From Nocardioides humi (GTDB lineage: Bacteria; Actinomycetota; Actinomycetes; Propionibacteriales; Nocardioidaceae), in the NCBI RefSeq assembly GCF_006494775.1, contig NZ_CP041146.1, positions 5,146,001 to 5,210,000 of the forward strand: a stretch of DNA of 64,000 nt, given 5' to 3'. The position numbers were made by a program, and so were the translations under genes. Of the stretch, positions 1-8,826 are shown piece after piece; position 1 is the first letter of the stretch; the number at the start of each line of letters is the position of its first letter. The notes beneath the pieces were generated by a model. The model saw only the letters and a list, made by a program, of their open reading frames with translations, had not been told where the DNA came from and did not search any database.

Positions 1-316
1 CTGGCGGCTCAACGCCCACATCCCGAGTCCCCGCCTCCGGGACACCTGGCCGCTGCCGCCGGGTGCCCAGAGGGTGATCGACGCCGAGATGCTGACGGGT
101 CGCCTCAGCGCGCGGGGCGCCGTACGGGTCCACCGGCTGGCGTGGACGGTGGCCGACGTGCGGTCGGCGCGCGCGGGCCGCGACATCACTCCTGACGTCG
201 ACGAGGTGCGCACGGCGCTGCGGCTGCGGACGGGCCAGTCCCTCGACATCGCCATGTTCCGGTCCGACGCCGACTCCGACTCCGGTGCCGACTCCGGCGC
301 GGAGGGGGTCGCATGA
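1..316 (+). CDS. comM: ComM/YifB family Mg-chelatase-like AAA ATPase, C-terminal end (partial)
   Basis: The 5' part lies outside the window. The reading frame is open from base 2 and ends at a TGA overlapping the ATG of dprA (ATGA). About 104 residues remain. They match the C-terminal Mg-chelatase-like subdomain of YifB/ComM proteins: the LNAHIPSPRL-type segment, then RLSARGAVRVHRLAWTVADV, typical of the arginine-finger helix region. ComM is a hexameric AAA+ helicase linked to branch migration during natural transformation. Adjacency to dprA is the usual actinobacterial arrangement and supports the call. The last ~20 residues are a low-complexity Asp/Ser/Ala tail. Confidence 0.85.
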   Translation, partial: WRLNAHIPSPRLRDTWPLPPGAQRVIDAEMLTGRLSARGAVRVHRLAWTVADVRSARAGRDITPDVDEVRTALRLRTGQSLDIAMFRSDADSDSGADSGAEGVA

Positions 317-1461
317 CCGCGGCAGAGGAGGAGCGGCTGGCCCGCGCCACGATCAGCATCGTCACCGAGCCCGGCGACGTGCGGTGCCTGGGCCTGACGC
401 GCGAGCTGGGCGGCGTCCGGTTCCTCGAGGTGCTGCGCGAGCAGCCCGACCTCCGGCCGGAGTTCGCGGCGGCGGCGGGCCGCCTGGCGACCGTGCAGCC
501 CGAGCGGGTCCTGGAGACCTCGGCCCGGCGAGGCATCCGCTTCGTGGTCCCCGGCGACGACGAGTGGCCGTCGGCGCTCGACGACCTGGCCGGTGCCGGT
601 GTGCTGCACGCCCGCGGCGAGGTCCCGGTCGGGCTGTGGGTGCGCGGGCCGCTGCGGATCGATCGCCTCGGCCCCGCGGTGGCGGTGGTGGGCTCGAGAT
701 CCTCGACGGCCTACGGCGACCAGATGGCCGGCGACCTGGCGGCGGCGCTGGGCGCGGCGGGACGCACCGTGGTCTCCGGCGCGGCGTACGGCGTCGACTA
801 CGCCGCGCATCGGGGCGCCGTCAGCGCCGACGCGCACACCGTCGCGGTGCTCGCCTGCGGGGTGGATCGCGCCTACCCGCTCGCCCACCGGCAGATGCTC
901 GACCACCTGGGCGAGCACCAGGCCGTCGTGTCCGAGGCGCCGCCCGGCGCCGCGCCGTTCCGGATCCGGTTCCTCGCCCGCAACCGCATCATCGCGGCGC
1001 TCACCCGCGGCACCGTGGTGGTCGAGGCCGCGTTGCGCAGCGGGGCGCTGAACACCGCGTCCTGGGCCGACCGGTTGCACCGCACGGTGATGGGCGTCCC
1101 CGGCCCGGTGGTCAGCGCCGCCTCGGAGGGTGTGCACGAGCTCATCCGCGCCGGTGGGGCGGCCCTGGTGACCAGCGGTGCCGACGTCCTCGAGCTCCTC
1201 GGAGCGCCGGGGGAGAACCTCCTCGACGTCCGCCGGGCGCCGGACGACTCGCGGGACCGGCTGAGTGTCCGTGCCCGCCAGGTGCTGGACGCCGTGCCGG
1301 TGTCCTCGCCCGCGCCGACGGAGTCGGTCGCCGTGGTGGCCGGTCTCGGCGCGGAGGAGGTCGAGCGGCTCCTCGGCGGCCTGGCCGTCGACGGTCACGT
1401 CGAGCGGCTCCCGGCGGGTTGGCGGCTGCCCGCGGCGATGCGTTCTACGATCGATCGGTGA
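313..1461 (+). CDS. dprA: DNA-processing protein DprA (Smf)
   Basis: 382 residues. DprA binds incoming single-stranded DNA and loads RecA during transformation; its role in actinobacteria is less clear. The Rossmann-like core is visible at residues ~120-290: VGSRSSTAYG, then VVSGAAYGVDYAAHRGA, then FLARNRIIAALTRGTVVVEA and SGALNTASWA, all signature DprA segments. The C-terminal ~70 residues resemble the DprA winged-helix domain. The start overlaps the comM stop by 4 bp and the stop overlaps the xerC GTG (GTGA), so the three genes are probably translationally coupled. Confidence 0.95.
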   Translation: MTAAEEERLARATISIVTEPGDVRCLGLTRELGGVRFLEVLREQPDLRPEFAAAAGRLATVQPERVLETSARRGIRFVVPGDDEWPSALDDLAGAGVLHARGEVPVGLWVRGPLRIDRLGPAVAVVGSRSSTAYGDQMAGDLAAALGAAGRTVVSGAAYGVDYAAHRGAVSADAHTVAVLACGVDRAYPLAHRQMLDHLGEHQAVVSEAPPGAAPFRIRFLARNRIIAALTRGTVVVEAALRSGALNTASWADRLHRTVMGVPGPVVSAASEGVHELIRAGGAALVTSGADVLELLGAPGENLLDVRRAPDDSRDRLSVRARQVLDAVPVSSPAPTESVAVVAGLGAEEVERLLGGLAVDGHVERLPAGWRLPAAMRSTIDR

Positions 1462-2441
1462 GCGCCGATGCCGAGGAGAGCGCCGAGGAGGTTGCCGGGA
1501 CCGCCGGCACCGTGGAGCGCGAGGACCTGCTGCCGGAGGCGTTCGCGCGCCTGCTCGGCGAGTACGAACGCCACCTCGTGGCGGAGCGGGACCTCGCCCC
1601 CCACAGCGTGCGGGCCTATCTCGGCGACATCACCGGCCTCCTCGAGCACGCCGGCCGCCTGGGACTCGCGGAGATCACCGAGCTGGACCTGCGCAGCCTG
1701 CGCAGCTGGCTGGCGAAGCAGCAGACCCTGGGCCTGTCCCGGACGACGCTCGCCCGGCGCGCCACCGCGGCGCGGGTGTTCACCGCGTGGCTGGCCCGCA
1801 CCGGCCGGACCCCGAACGACGTCGGCTCGGCCCTCGGCTCCCCGCGCCCCCACCGCACGCTGCCCGACGTGCTCCGGGTCGACGAGGCCGCCCGACTGGT
1901 CGACGCCGCGGCCGCGCTCGCCGACGACGGCAGCGCCCTCGGGCTGCGGGACGCCGCCATGCTCGAGCTGTTGTACGCGACCGGCATGCGGGTCGGGGAG
2001 CTGTGCGGTCTCGACGTCGACGACCTCGACCGCGACCGCAACGTCGTGCGGGTGTTCGGCAAGGGGCGCAAGGAGCGCACCGTCCCGTTCGGGCAGCCGG
2101 CCGCCGCCGCGCTCGACCGCTGGCTGGCCGGAGGGCGACCGGATCTGGCCCGCGCGGGCTCGGGCCCCGCCCTGTTCCTCGGCGCCCGGGGCGGGCGGAT
2201 CGACCAGCGGGCGGTTCGTAGCCTCGTGCACCGCCGGCTCGCCGACGTACCCGGCGCACCCGACCTCGGCCCCCACGGACTCCGGCACACGGCCGCGACC
2301 CATCTGCTCGAGGGCGGGGCCGATCTGAGGTCCGTCCAGGAGCTGCTCGGCCACGCGTCGCTCGCGACCACCCAGCGCTACACCCACGTCACCACCGACC
2401 GGCTGCGGCGGGCCTACCAGCAGGCCCATCCGCGGGCGTGA
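1458..2441 (+). CDS. xerC: Tyrosine recombinase XerC
   Basis: 327 residues from a GTG that overlaps the dprA stop; the frame is open far upstream, but that part has shadow composition (Arg/Pro-rich), so this start is preferred. It resolves chromosome dimers at dif together with XerD. An N-terminal SAM-like core-binding domain covers ~25-120. The catalytic set is complete: Arg178 in TGMRVGEL, Lys202 in FGKGRKE, His273 and Arg276 in HGLRH, His299 in LGHAS, and nucleophile Tyr308 in QRYTHV. Length and spacing are typical of XerC. Position next to dprA matches the conserved actinobacterial order. Confidence 0.95.
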   Translation: MSADAEESAEEVAGTAGTVEREDLLPEAFARLLGEYERHLVAERDLAPHSVRAYLGDITGLLEHAGRLGLAEITELDLRSLRSWLAKQQTLGLSRTTLARRATAARVFTAWLARTGRTPNDVGSALGSPRPHRTLPDVLRVDEAARLVDAAAALADDGSALGLRDAAMLELLYATGMRVGELCGLDVDDLDRDRNVVRVFGKGRKERTVPFGQPAAAALDRWLAGGRPDLARAGSGPALFLGARGGRIDQRAVRSLVHRRLADVPGAPDLGPHGLRHTAATHLLEGGADLRSVQELLGHASLATTQRYTHVTTDRLRRAYQQAHPRA

Positions 2442-2452
2442 CCGCCGGCGGG

Positions 2453-2842
2453 TCAGACGGGTGAAGTCGTCGTGATGCCGTGCACAGTGGCGGCGTCGAG
2501 CAGCCGGCGATCGTAGGCGATGAGGACATCCACACCCTCGTCGAGCGCGGTTGCCAGGTGGAGTGCATCGAGACTGCGCAGTTCTGCTGGGGACAGCAGC
2601 CCCGCCGATGTGAAGATCGGGTGCTCGGCGTCCAGGAGCGTGACCGAAGTGAGTTTCGCGGTGACAGCCGCCTGATCGAGGAGATTGGCGCGTGCGGCGC
2701 GCCTGACCTCCGTCTCCAACAGCAGCGAGGAGACCAGCTGGAAGTCGTCGGGCTGCTGGTCCAAGTAGCGAATGAGCGCAGGACTCTCCGGCTCGCCGAC
2801 CAGTAGCTTCACGAAGGCGGAGGAGTCGACATACGCCTTCAC
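2453..2842 (-). CDS. VapC-type PIN-domain toxin
   Basis: 129 residues, GTG start overlapping the upstream antitoxin stop (GTGA). PIN-domain ribonuclease of a type II toxin-antitoxin pair. The acidic PIN residues are visible: Asp6 in AYVDSSAFVKL, Glu in LLETEVRRA, Asp in LRSLDALHLATA, and Asp in LIAYDRRLLDAA. The LDALHLATA pattern is characteristic of VapC proteins. The pair sits between xerC and the M23 gene, where related genomes usually have no toxin-antitoxin system, so it looks like an acquired insertion. Individual target RNA cannot be predicted. Confidence 0.9.
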   Translation of the reverse strand: MKAYVDSSAFVKLLVGEPESPALIRYLDQQPDDFQLVSSLLLETEVRRAARANLLDQAAVTAKLTSVTLLDAEHPIFTSAGLLSPAELRSLDALHLATALDEGVDVLIAYDRRLLDAATVHGITTTSPV

Positions 2843-3120
2843 AGGCGATCCTCCCGCAGTTCATCGAGGATCTCCTGCATCGGTCGGCCCCCGGGCGCGG
2901 GCTTCAACTCGTCGAGAGAGAAGCGTGGAGGTCGGGTGGCCGGCTTCGCCACCTTGAGCCGGAACTTCTGTCTCGCTGCAGGATTGAGCACTGCCACCAC
3001 CTCGCCGTGGTTGGTGATCTCGAACGACTCGCCCGCCGCGACCCGGCGCAGGATCTCGGCGCTGTTGTTGCGCAGCTCGCGGTGCGGGATCCGTTCCACC
3101 AGCCTGCTCCTCACGCTCAT
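2839..3120 (-). CDS. Phd/YefM-type antitoxin (VapB partner)
   Basis: 93 residues from an ATG at 3120. The N-terminal half ([20 protein letters not shown], then [12 protein letters not shown]) is the Phd/YefM fold used for DNA binding and autoregulation. The charged C-terminal tail ([10 protein letters not shown] to [10 protein letters not shown]) is the expected toxin-wrapping segment. It is directly upstream of the PIN toxin with a 4-bp overlap, so the two are co-translated. Its ATG also overlaps the stop of the upstream M23-like gene on the same strand; this may let the pair be read from the M23 promoter as well as its own. Confidence 0.9.
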   Translation of the reverse strand: MSVRSRLVERIPHRELRNNSAEILRRVAAGESFEITNHGEVVAVLNPAARQKFRLKVAKPATRPPRFSLDELKPAPGGRPMQEILDELREDRL

Positions 3121-3689
3121 CGGAACCACCGTCCCACCAGCGTAGCAATCGTAGCAATCCGCAGCTCGGCGCTCACCGGCCGCGACACGGGCTGCTCGCG
3201 CCACAGAGGCAGCAGCCGCACCGGGCCGGCGCCGACCAGGCGCAGCGGGTCGAGGTAGGTCTCGCCGGCGATCCATCCCCAGTGCAGGCAGGCGCGGGGG
3301 AAGCAGTGCGACCCGGCCAGCTCGAGCGCTCCGACGACCGCACCGCCGGCCAGCTCGGCTCCGGGGGACACCGAGGCGGCGACGGGCTCGTAGGTGGTGC
3401 GGGTGGCGCCGTGACCGACGACCACGACGCCCCGTCCGGCGATCCGGCCGACGAACACGACCTGGCCCGGGAGCGCGGTCCGCACCGGCTGACCCGGGCG
3501 GCCCGCGAGGTCGACGCCGCGGTGCCCGGCGCCGTAGGGGGAGTCCGGTGGGTCGAAGTGGCGCACCACCGCGGGCGTGGGCTGGAGCGGCCACACGCCC
3601 ACGGGGTCCTCGGCTCCCGCGGGGGCGGGGAGGAGGACGGCGACGAGGGCGAGGAGGGCGGCGAGGTGGACCATCCGGGCAGCATCCAC
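3117..3689 (-). CDS. Exported M23-family (LytM-like) peptidase, possibly degenerate
   Basis: 190 residues from a GTG at 3689; an ATG at 3674 would give a cleaner signal peptide. The N-terminus ([21 protein letters not shown]) is a Sec signal peptide. The M23 fold is recognisable: [16 protein letters not shown] carries the first His and the Asp zinc ligands, followed by [10 protein letters not shown], and CLHWGWI replaces the HxH motif. The second zinc-ligand His is kept but the catalytic-type His before it is Cys. It may be a cell-wall binding or regulatory LytM protein rather than an active endopeptidase. Its place between xerC and rpsB is conserved in actinobacteria. Confidence 0.85.
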   Translation of the reverse strand: MDAARMVHLAALLALVAVLLPAPAGAEDPVGVWPLQPTPAVVRHFDPPDSPYGAGHRGVDLAGRPGQPVRTALPGQVVFVGRIAGRGVVVVGHGATRTTYEPVAASVSPGAELAGGAVVGALELAGSHCFPRACLHWGWIAGETYLDPLRLVGAGPVRLLPLWREQPVSRPVSAELRIATIATLVGRWFR

Positions 3690-3777
3690 CGGGGCTGCGC
3701 GGGAGGGCCCCGGGTCCGGTCCGGGCTGGGGAGGAGACCTGGGGAGAAGGCGGCCTGTGGAGAGCCGACGTCACGGA

Positions 3778-3808
3778 TTGGTACGACGAGCGCCGGACGC
3801 CGTACCCT
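3778..3808 (+). promoter_or_regulatory. Candidate housekeeping promoter of rpsB-tsf
   Basis: TTGGTA at 3778-3783 and TACCCT at 3803-3808 are separated by 19 bp. They would start transcription near 3815 and leave a leader of about 170 bases before rpsB. The spacing is at the long end for a SigA-type promoter. No known leader RNA was recognised in the rest of the gap. Confidence 0.4.
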
Positions 3809-3983
3809 GGGAGGCACCGGTCCGCCCTGGACCGGAATTCGCTCGTCCGCAGACCACGACGGAGCCTCTCCGGCCCCGATCGCCCGTGGGCGTCGATCCT
3901 CGGTCCGCACGACCTCGCGTCGGGCGGTCGGATCGCGTGCAGACGACAGGCCCCAACCGAGACAAACGAAAACAGGAGAAATC

Positions 3984-4931
3984 ATGGCTGTCGTGACCAT
4001 GCGCCAGCTCCTCGAGAGCGGCGTCCACTTCGGACACCAGACCCGTCGCTGGAACCCGAAGATGAAGCGGTTCATCCTCACCGACCGCAACGGCATCTAC
4101 ATCATCGACCTGCAGCAGTCGCTGGCCTACATCGACCGCAGCTACGCCTTCGTCAAGGAGACCGTGGCCAAGGGCGGGACGATCATGTTCGTCGGCACCA
4201 AGAAGCAGGCCCAGGAGGCGATCGCCGAGCAGGCGACCCGCGTCGGCATGCCCTACGTCAACCAGCGCTGGCTGGGCGGCATGCTCACCAACTTCTCGAC
4301 CGTGCACCAGCGGATCAACCGCCTCAAGGAGCTCGACGAGATCGACTTCGAGGACGTGGCGGGCTCCGGTCGCACGAAGAAGGAGCTCCTGCAGATGAAG
4401 CGGGAGCGCGACAAGCTCGACAAGACCCTCGGCGGCATCCGCGAGATGTCCCGGGTCCCGTCGGCGGTCTGGATCGTCGACACCAACAAGGAGCACCTGG
4501 CGGTCGAGGAGGCGCGCAAGCTGCGCATCCCGATCATCGCCATCCTCGACTCCAACTGCGACCCCGACGACGTCGACTTCCCGATCCCGGGCAACGACGA
4601 CGCCATCCGCGCCGTGGGCCTGCTGACCCGCGTCATCGCGGACGCCGCGGCCGACGGCCTCATGGCCCGCTCGGGCGCCGGTACGTCGTCGAGCCCGGCC
4701 GCCGAGGAGCCGCTCGCCGAGTGGGAGCGCGAGCTCCTCGAGGGTGACGCCGCCGCTGTCGCTCCGGCCGCCGAGGAGACCCCGGCCGCCGAGGCCGCTC
4801 CGGCCGCCGAGGCCGCTCCGGAGGCCGAGGCCCCCGCCGTCGAGGAGACCCCGGCCGCGGAGACCCCCGCCGAGGCTGAGGCGACCCCGGCCGAGGAGGC
4901 CCCCGCGGCCGACGCTCCGGCCGAGGCCTGA
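3984..4931 (+). CDS. rpsB: 30S ribosomal protein S2
   Basis: 315 residues. The ATG at 3984 is preceded by AGGAGA and gives the canonical S2 start ([20 protein letters not shown]). The S2 core runs to about residue 235, including [40 protein letters not shown] and [18 protein letters not shown] ~75-residue Ala/Pro/Glu-rich tail made of irregular repeats follows. Such tails are common on actinobacterial S2 and probably disordered. tsf follows after 41 bp, the standard rpsB-tsf operon. Confidence 0.97.
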   Translation: MAVVTMRQLLESGVHFGHQTRRWNPKMKRFILTDRNGIYIIDLQQSLAYIDRSYAFVKETVAKGGTIMFVGTKKQAQEAIAEQATRVGMPYVNQRWLGGMLTNFSTVHQRINRLKELDEIDFEDVAGSGRTKKELLQMKRERDKLDKTLGGIREMSRVPSAVWIVDTNKEHLAVEEARKLRIPIIAILDSNCDPDDVDFPIPGNDDAIRAVGLLTRVIADAAADGLMARSGAGTSSSPAAEEPLAEWERELLEGDAAAVAPAAEETPAAEAAPAAEAAPEAEAPAVEETPAAETPAEAEATPAEEAPAADAPAEA

Positions 4932-4972
4932 GCACTCCACCTCCACCCCTGCGAGATAGCGAACGAGGATCC

Positions 4973-5781
4973 ATGGCATTCACTGCTGCTGACGTCAAGA
5001 AGCTCCGCGAGCTGACCAGCGCCGGCATGATGGACTGCAAGAAGGCGCTCGACGAGACCGACGGCGACTTCGACAAGGCCGTCGAGCTGCTCCGCGTGAA
5101 GGGTGCCGCCAAGGCGGCCGCCCGCGGCGCCGAGCGCGAGACCTCGGCCGGCCTGGTGGCCAACGCCGGCGGCGCGCTCGTCGAGCTGAAGTCCGAGACC
5201 GACTTCGTCGCGAAGAACGACGACTTCATCAAGGCCGCCCAGCAGATCGCCGAGGCGGTCGACGCGGGCAAGGCGACCGACACCGAGTCCGCCAAGGCGC
5301 TGCCGCTGGGCGACAGCACCGTCGGCCAGGTCGTCGAGAGCCTCGCCATCACCATCGGCGAGAAGATCGAGCTCGGCAATGTCGCCTACTTCGACGGCCC
5401 GGTCGCGGTCTACCTGCACAAGCGTGCGGCCGACCTCCCGCCGGCCGTCGGCGTCATCGTCGAGTACGACGGCGACGAGACCGCCGCGCGGGGCGCCGCC
5501 ATGCAGGTGGCCGCCCTCAAGGCGCAGTACCTCACCCGGGACGAGGTCCCGCGGACATCGTCGCCGCGGAGAAGGACGTCCTGACCAAGAAGACGATCGA
5601 GGAGGGCAAGCCCGAGGCTGCCATCGCCAAGATCGTCGAGGGTCGCCTGGGCGGCTTCTTCAAGGAGCTCGTGCTGCTCGAGCAGGAGTCGGTGTCGGAG
5701 TCGAAGAAGACGGTCAAGGCCGTCCTCGACGCCGCCAACACGACCGTCAAGCGGTTCGCCCGCTTCGAGGTCGGCGCCTGA
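4973..5781 (+). pseudogene. tsf: Elongation factor Ts, interrupted by an apparent one-base deletion
   Basis: EF-Ts is the guanine nucleotide exchange factor for EF-Tu. From the ATG at 4973 the protein is canonical ([46 protein letters not shown]) up to about residue 192 (YLTRDEVP). There the frame breaks and ends at 5584. In the next frame the rest of EF-Ts continues without loss to the TGA at 5779-5781 ([20 protein letters not shown] to FARFEVGA). Adding one base in the C/G run near 5548-5553 restores a protein of 269 residues, a normal length. Since EF-Ts is essential, this is most likely an assembly error, and the gene should be treated as functional. Confidence 0.93.
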
Positions 5782-5797
5782 GGCTCCACGGCCCCGT

Positions 5798-5845
5798 GCC
5801 GACGGCCGGTCCGACGACGAGTCGGGCCGGTCGTCGGCCTTTTTC
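5798..5845 (+). terminator. Intrinsic terminator of rpsB-tsf
   Basis: An 18-bp stem (left arm 5798-5815, right arm 5821-5838) with two G-U wobbles and a 5-base loop, followed directly by CC and a run of five T then CTTT. It lies 17 bp after the tsf stop. This is a textbook Rho-independent terminator. Confidence 0.9.
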
Positions 5846-5961
5846 TTTCATCGATCCGGTGCGGGCCCACGGTGTAGTTTGAGGACCCCGGCCCTCGGAC
5901 ATGTGTCGGTGGTGCCACGCGCTCGCGCGGCGCGCAACATTTCGGTGAAGGAGATCGTCAG

Positions 5962-7185
5962 GTGGGACTCATTCAGGCTGCGATCGGCGCGATCGGCGGC
6001 ACCCTCGGTGACCAGTGGCTCGACTTCTACGGCGTCCCGGACGGGATCACCTCGACCGTGGCGGTCTTCCCCGCCGTGCCCAAGGGGCAGAACGCCGGCC
6101 GCGGCAGCAACACCCGCGGCTCCGAGGGCGTGATCACCAACGGCTCGAAGATCGTCGTACCCGAGGGCTACGGGCTGATCCTGCTCGAGGACGGCGCGTT
6201 CACCGGCTTCGCCGCCGAGCCCGGCGCCTACATCTGGAACTCCGACGAGCCGGCCTCGCAGTCGGTGTTCTCCGGCGGCGGCCTCGTCGACTCCGTGATC
6301 AAGCAGAGCTGGGAGCGGTTCAAGTTCGGCGGGCGCCCCTCCGCGCAGCAGAACGCGATCTTCGTGACGCTCAAGGAGCTGCCCAACAACAAGTTCGGCA
6401 CCCAGTCGGAGATCTACTGGGACGACGCCTTCCTCAACACCCAGGTCGGCGCGATCACCCGCGGCACCTACACGCTGAAGATCACCGACCCGCTGACCTT
6501 CGTCCGCAACTTCGTGCCGGCCCAGATCATCAGCGGCCGCGCGAGCTTCGACTTCACCGACATCGACAACCCCGCGGGCGAGCAGCTCTTCAACGAGGTG
6601 GTCGGCTCGCTGGCGCCGGCGTTCTCGATGTACACCAACGACCCCGCCAAGGGGAACCGGATCGCCCGCCTGCAGCAGGACTCGATCGGCTTCGCCCAGT
6701 CGCTGTCGGCGGCGGTCGAGCAGAACTACCAGTGGAAGACCGACCGCGGCCTCGAGATCGTCAAGACGGCGATCATCTCGATCGAGTACGACGCCAACAC
6801 CCGCGAGCTGCTCAAGAACGTCCAGCGCGCCGACGCGCTGTCGGGCGCCCGCGGCAACTCCAACCTGCAGGCGTCGGTCGCGGCCGGCATCGAGGCCGCC
6901 GGCGAGAACGCCGGCCCGGGCGGCGTGATCGGGATGGGCATGGCCACCGGCGGCATGGGCCTCGGCGGCCTGCAGCAGCCGGTGCCCCCGGCCCAGGCCC
7001 CCGCAGCCCCGGCCCAGGCCGCTCCTCCCGCGCCCGCGCCCGAGGCTCCCGCCGCTGCTGCCCCGGCCGCCCCGGCCGCGGACGACCCGATGGCGGTCCT
7101 CAAGCGCGCGAAGGAGATGCTCGACGCCGGCCTGATCACCCAGGACGACTACGACGCCGCCAAGGCGAAGGCCCTCGGGCTCTGA
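5962..7185 (+). CDS. SPFH (band 7)-domain protein with C-terminal SHOCT domain, YdjI-like
   Basis: 407 residues; GTG start 5962 with GGAGA upstream. The N-terminal ~290 residues form an SPFH/virion-core-protein-like module, with KIVVPEGYGLILLEDGAF near residue 55 and an extended beta-rich core (LKITDPLTFVRNFVPAQI). A Gly/Ala/Pro-rich linker follows. The last ~33 residues (DPMAVLKRAKEMLDAGLITQ and on) match a SHOCT oligomerisation domain. The related YdjI of Bacillus is part of a membrane-stress system with PspA. Here it forms a + strand trio with the two following genes, probably one operon for membrane surveillance. No PspA gene is in the window. Confidence 0.8.
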   Translation: MGLIQAAIGAIGGTLGDQWLDFYGVPDGITSTVAVFPAVPKGQNAGRGSNTRGSEGVITNGSKIVVPEGYGLILLEDGAFTGFAAEPGAYIWNSDEPASQSVFSGGGLVDSVIKQSWERFKFGGRPSAQQNAIFVTLKELPNNKFGTQSEIYWDDAFLNTQVGAITRGTYTLKITDPLTFVRNFVPAQIISGRASFDFTDIDNPAGEQLFNEVVGSLAPAFSMYTNDPAKGNRIARLQQDSIGFAQSLSAAVEQNYQWKTDRGLEIVKTAIISIEYDANTRELLKNVQRADALSGARGNSNLQASVAAGIEAAGENAGPGGVIGMGMATGGMGLGGLQQPVPPAQAPAAPAQAAPPAPAPEAPAAAAPAAPAADDPMAVLKRAKEMLDAGLITQDDYDAAKAKALGL

Positions 7186-7199
7186 GCCTGGAGGCCGAC

Positions 7200-8456
7200 A
7201 TGACGCAGGATCCCGTCGAGCCCCAGCAGCCCACCTTCGACGGGCCGCCGCTGTCGCTGGAGGAGGAGCTCGCGGCGGCTCGGGCGGAGCCCGAGCCGGG
7301 GCCGAGCATCGAGACGGTCAACGAGTCGCTGAAGGACGGTCTCAACCGGTGCCCGAAGTGCGGCTCGACCGACGTACGGCTGCGCGGCTCCACCGGCATG
7401 CTGGTCTGCCTCTTCTGCCGCAACGAGTGGCAGGAGGCGCGGGTCGAGGAGGAGTTCGGCCTCGGTGAGGGCATCGACCAGCTCGAGGGCACCGTCATCG
7501 CCAGCGGCGCCGAGGACATCGCGGCCGATGCGGCCGACCAGGTCACCTTCAAGTGCGAGGCGTGCGGTGCCGAGGTCGTGGTCGACACGGCGCACGCGCT
7601 CAACGCGCGGTGTCACTGGTGCCGGCACACCCTCAACGTCAACCAGCAGATCCCCAACGGCGCGGTGCCCGACGCGGTGCTGCCCTTCCGGCTGACCAAG
7701 GAGGAGGCGGTCGAGAAGATCCGCGCGTTCGCCTCCAAGCGGCGCCTCTTCGCCCACAAGCGGTTCAAGAGGGAGTTCGTGCCGGAGAACGTCCTCGGCG
7801 TCTACCTGCCCTACCTGGTCATCGACGCGCGCGCCGAGACCCAGTACTGGGGGAAGGGCGAGGTCCAGACCCGGCGCTGGACCGAGAAGCAGGGCGACAA
7901 GCAGGTCACCTACTACGCCGCCGACGTCTACCAGGTGCAGCGGCAGGTCGCGTTCACGGTCGACGACCTCACCGTCGAGGCCTCGTCCGAGCGGGCCGAC
8001 TTCGGGACCAAGAACACCAACAACATCATCAACACGATCCTGCCGTTCGACACGAAGAACGCCGTCAAGTGGAACGCGAGCTACCTCGTGGGCTTCACCA
8101 GCGAGAAGCGCGACCTCAACGTGGAGGCGCTCACGCCGGTGCTGGAGGACCAGGGGCTCTCGATCGGCAGGTCGCAGGTGCGCGGGTCCCTGGGCCGGTT
8201 CGACCGGGGCGTGCGCTGGGAGCAGGAGAAGATCGAGATCGGCGGCTCCCGCTGGGTGTCGATGTACCTCCCGGTGTGGCTCTACTCCTACCGCCAGGAG
8301 AGCAACGGGCTCCTCCACTACATCGCGGTCAACGCCCGGACGGGAGAGACGATGGGCAGCATCCCCGTGTCGCAGCCGAAGCTCCTGCTCGCGGCCTTCA
8401 CGGTCGGCACCTTCCTCGAGGGCATCGCCGGCGCGATCCTGGTGGCGAGCGCATGA
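7200..8456 (+). CDS. TFIIB-type zinc-ribbon protein, YdjG-like
   Basis: 418 residues; ATG at 7200, 14 bp after the SPFH gene. Two CxxC pairs (CPKCGSTDVRL..LVCLFC, near residues 46-65) form a zinc ribbon. A second ribbon (CEACGAEVVVD..CHWC) follows at ~120-145. The rest is a beta-rich region with conserved-looking WxxSYLVGF and YLPVWLYSY segments, and a C-terminal hydrophobic stretch (LLLAAFTVGTFLEGIAGAIL) that may anchor it in the membrane. Homologs pair with YdjI-type SPFH proteins. Its exact role is unknown; a membrane adaptor is inferred from context. Confidence 0.75.
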   Translation: MTQDPVEPQQPTFDGPPLSLEEELAAARAEPEPGPSIETVNESLKDGLNRCPKCGSTDVRLRGSTGMLVCLFCRNEWQEARVEEEFGLGEGIDQLEGTVIASGAEDIAADAADQVTFKCEACGAEVVVDTAHALNARCHWCRHTLNVNQQIPNGAVPDAVLPFRLTKEEAVEKIRAFASKRRLFAHKRFKREFVPENVLGVYLPYLVIDARAETQYWGKGEVQTRRWTEKQGDKQVTYYAADVYQVQRQVAFTVDDLTVEASSERADFGTKNTNNIINTILPFDTKNAVKWNASYLVGFTSEKRDLNVEALTPVLEDQGLSIGRSQVRGSLGRFDRGVRWEQEKIEIGGSRWVSMYLPVWLYSYRQESNGLLHYIAVNARTGETMGSIPVSQPKLLLAAFTVGTFLEGIAGAILVASA

Positions 8457-8767
8457 CGATCGAGATCATCCAGGCCCTGGTCCACGTCGCGTCCGGCGTC
8501 GTGCGGGCCGCGAGCGACGACGACGGCGGCGGCGTGCTGTGGCTGCTCGCCATCGGCCCGGCGGGCGGCGCGGCGACGTACTGGGCGATCTACCGCTACT
8601 ACCGCAACACCGACAAGTCCCACGAGTTCGAGCGCGACACGATCATCGAGGCACAGCCGGTGCAGGGCGGCGAGGACCGCGTCGACCACATCTCCCGGAC
8701 CCGCGACTCGGGCATCAAGGGCGACAACGGCGGGGACTACCGCAAGCGCGTGCAGCGGGTTCGTTGA
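8453..8767 (+). CDS. Small single-pass membrane protein of the SPFH operon
   Basis: 104 residues, ATG overlapping the stop of the zinc-ribbon gene (ATGA), so translationally coupled. An N-terminal amphipathic stretch is followed by one membrane segment at about residues 27-48 (GVLWLLAIGPAGGAATYWAI) and a charged cytoplasmic-looking tail. It may play the part YdjH plays in Bacillus, but sequence similarity cannot be judged here. The function is not known. Confidence 0.75.
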   Translation: MTIEIIQALVHVASGVVRAASDDDGGGVLWLLAIGPAGGAATYWAIYRYYRNTDKSHEFERDTIIEAQPVQGGEDRVDHISRTRDSGIKGDNGGDYRKRVQRVR

Positions 8768-8826
8768 GCGGGTCGCCGACACGGTAACCTCGGGTCCGCC
8801 CCTTACGAACGACTGGAAGGACCCTG

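Noticed and set aside
4740..4930. Repetitive GCCGAGGCC-type stretch at the end of rpsB
   Set aside because: It encodes the Ala/Pro/Glu tail common on actinobacterial S2 proteins, not a separate repeat element.
3771..4979. Long open frame on the minus strand across rpsB (402 codons)
   Set aside because: It is the antisense shadow of rpsB in GC-rich DNA; the composition is Leu/Gly/Arg/Asp-rich with no domain, while the + strand protein is unmistakable S2.
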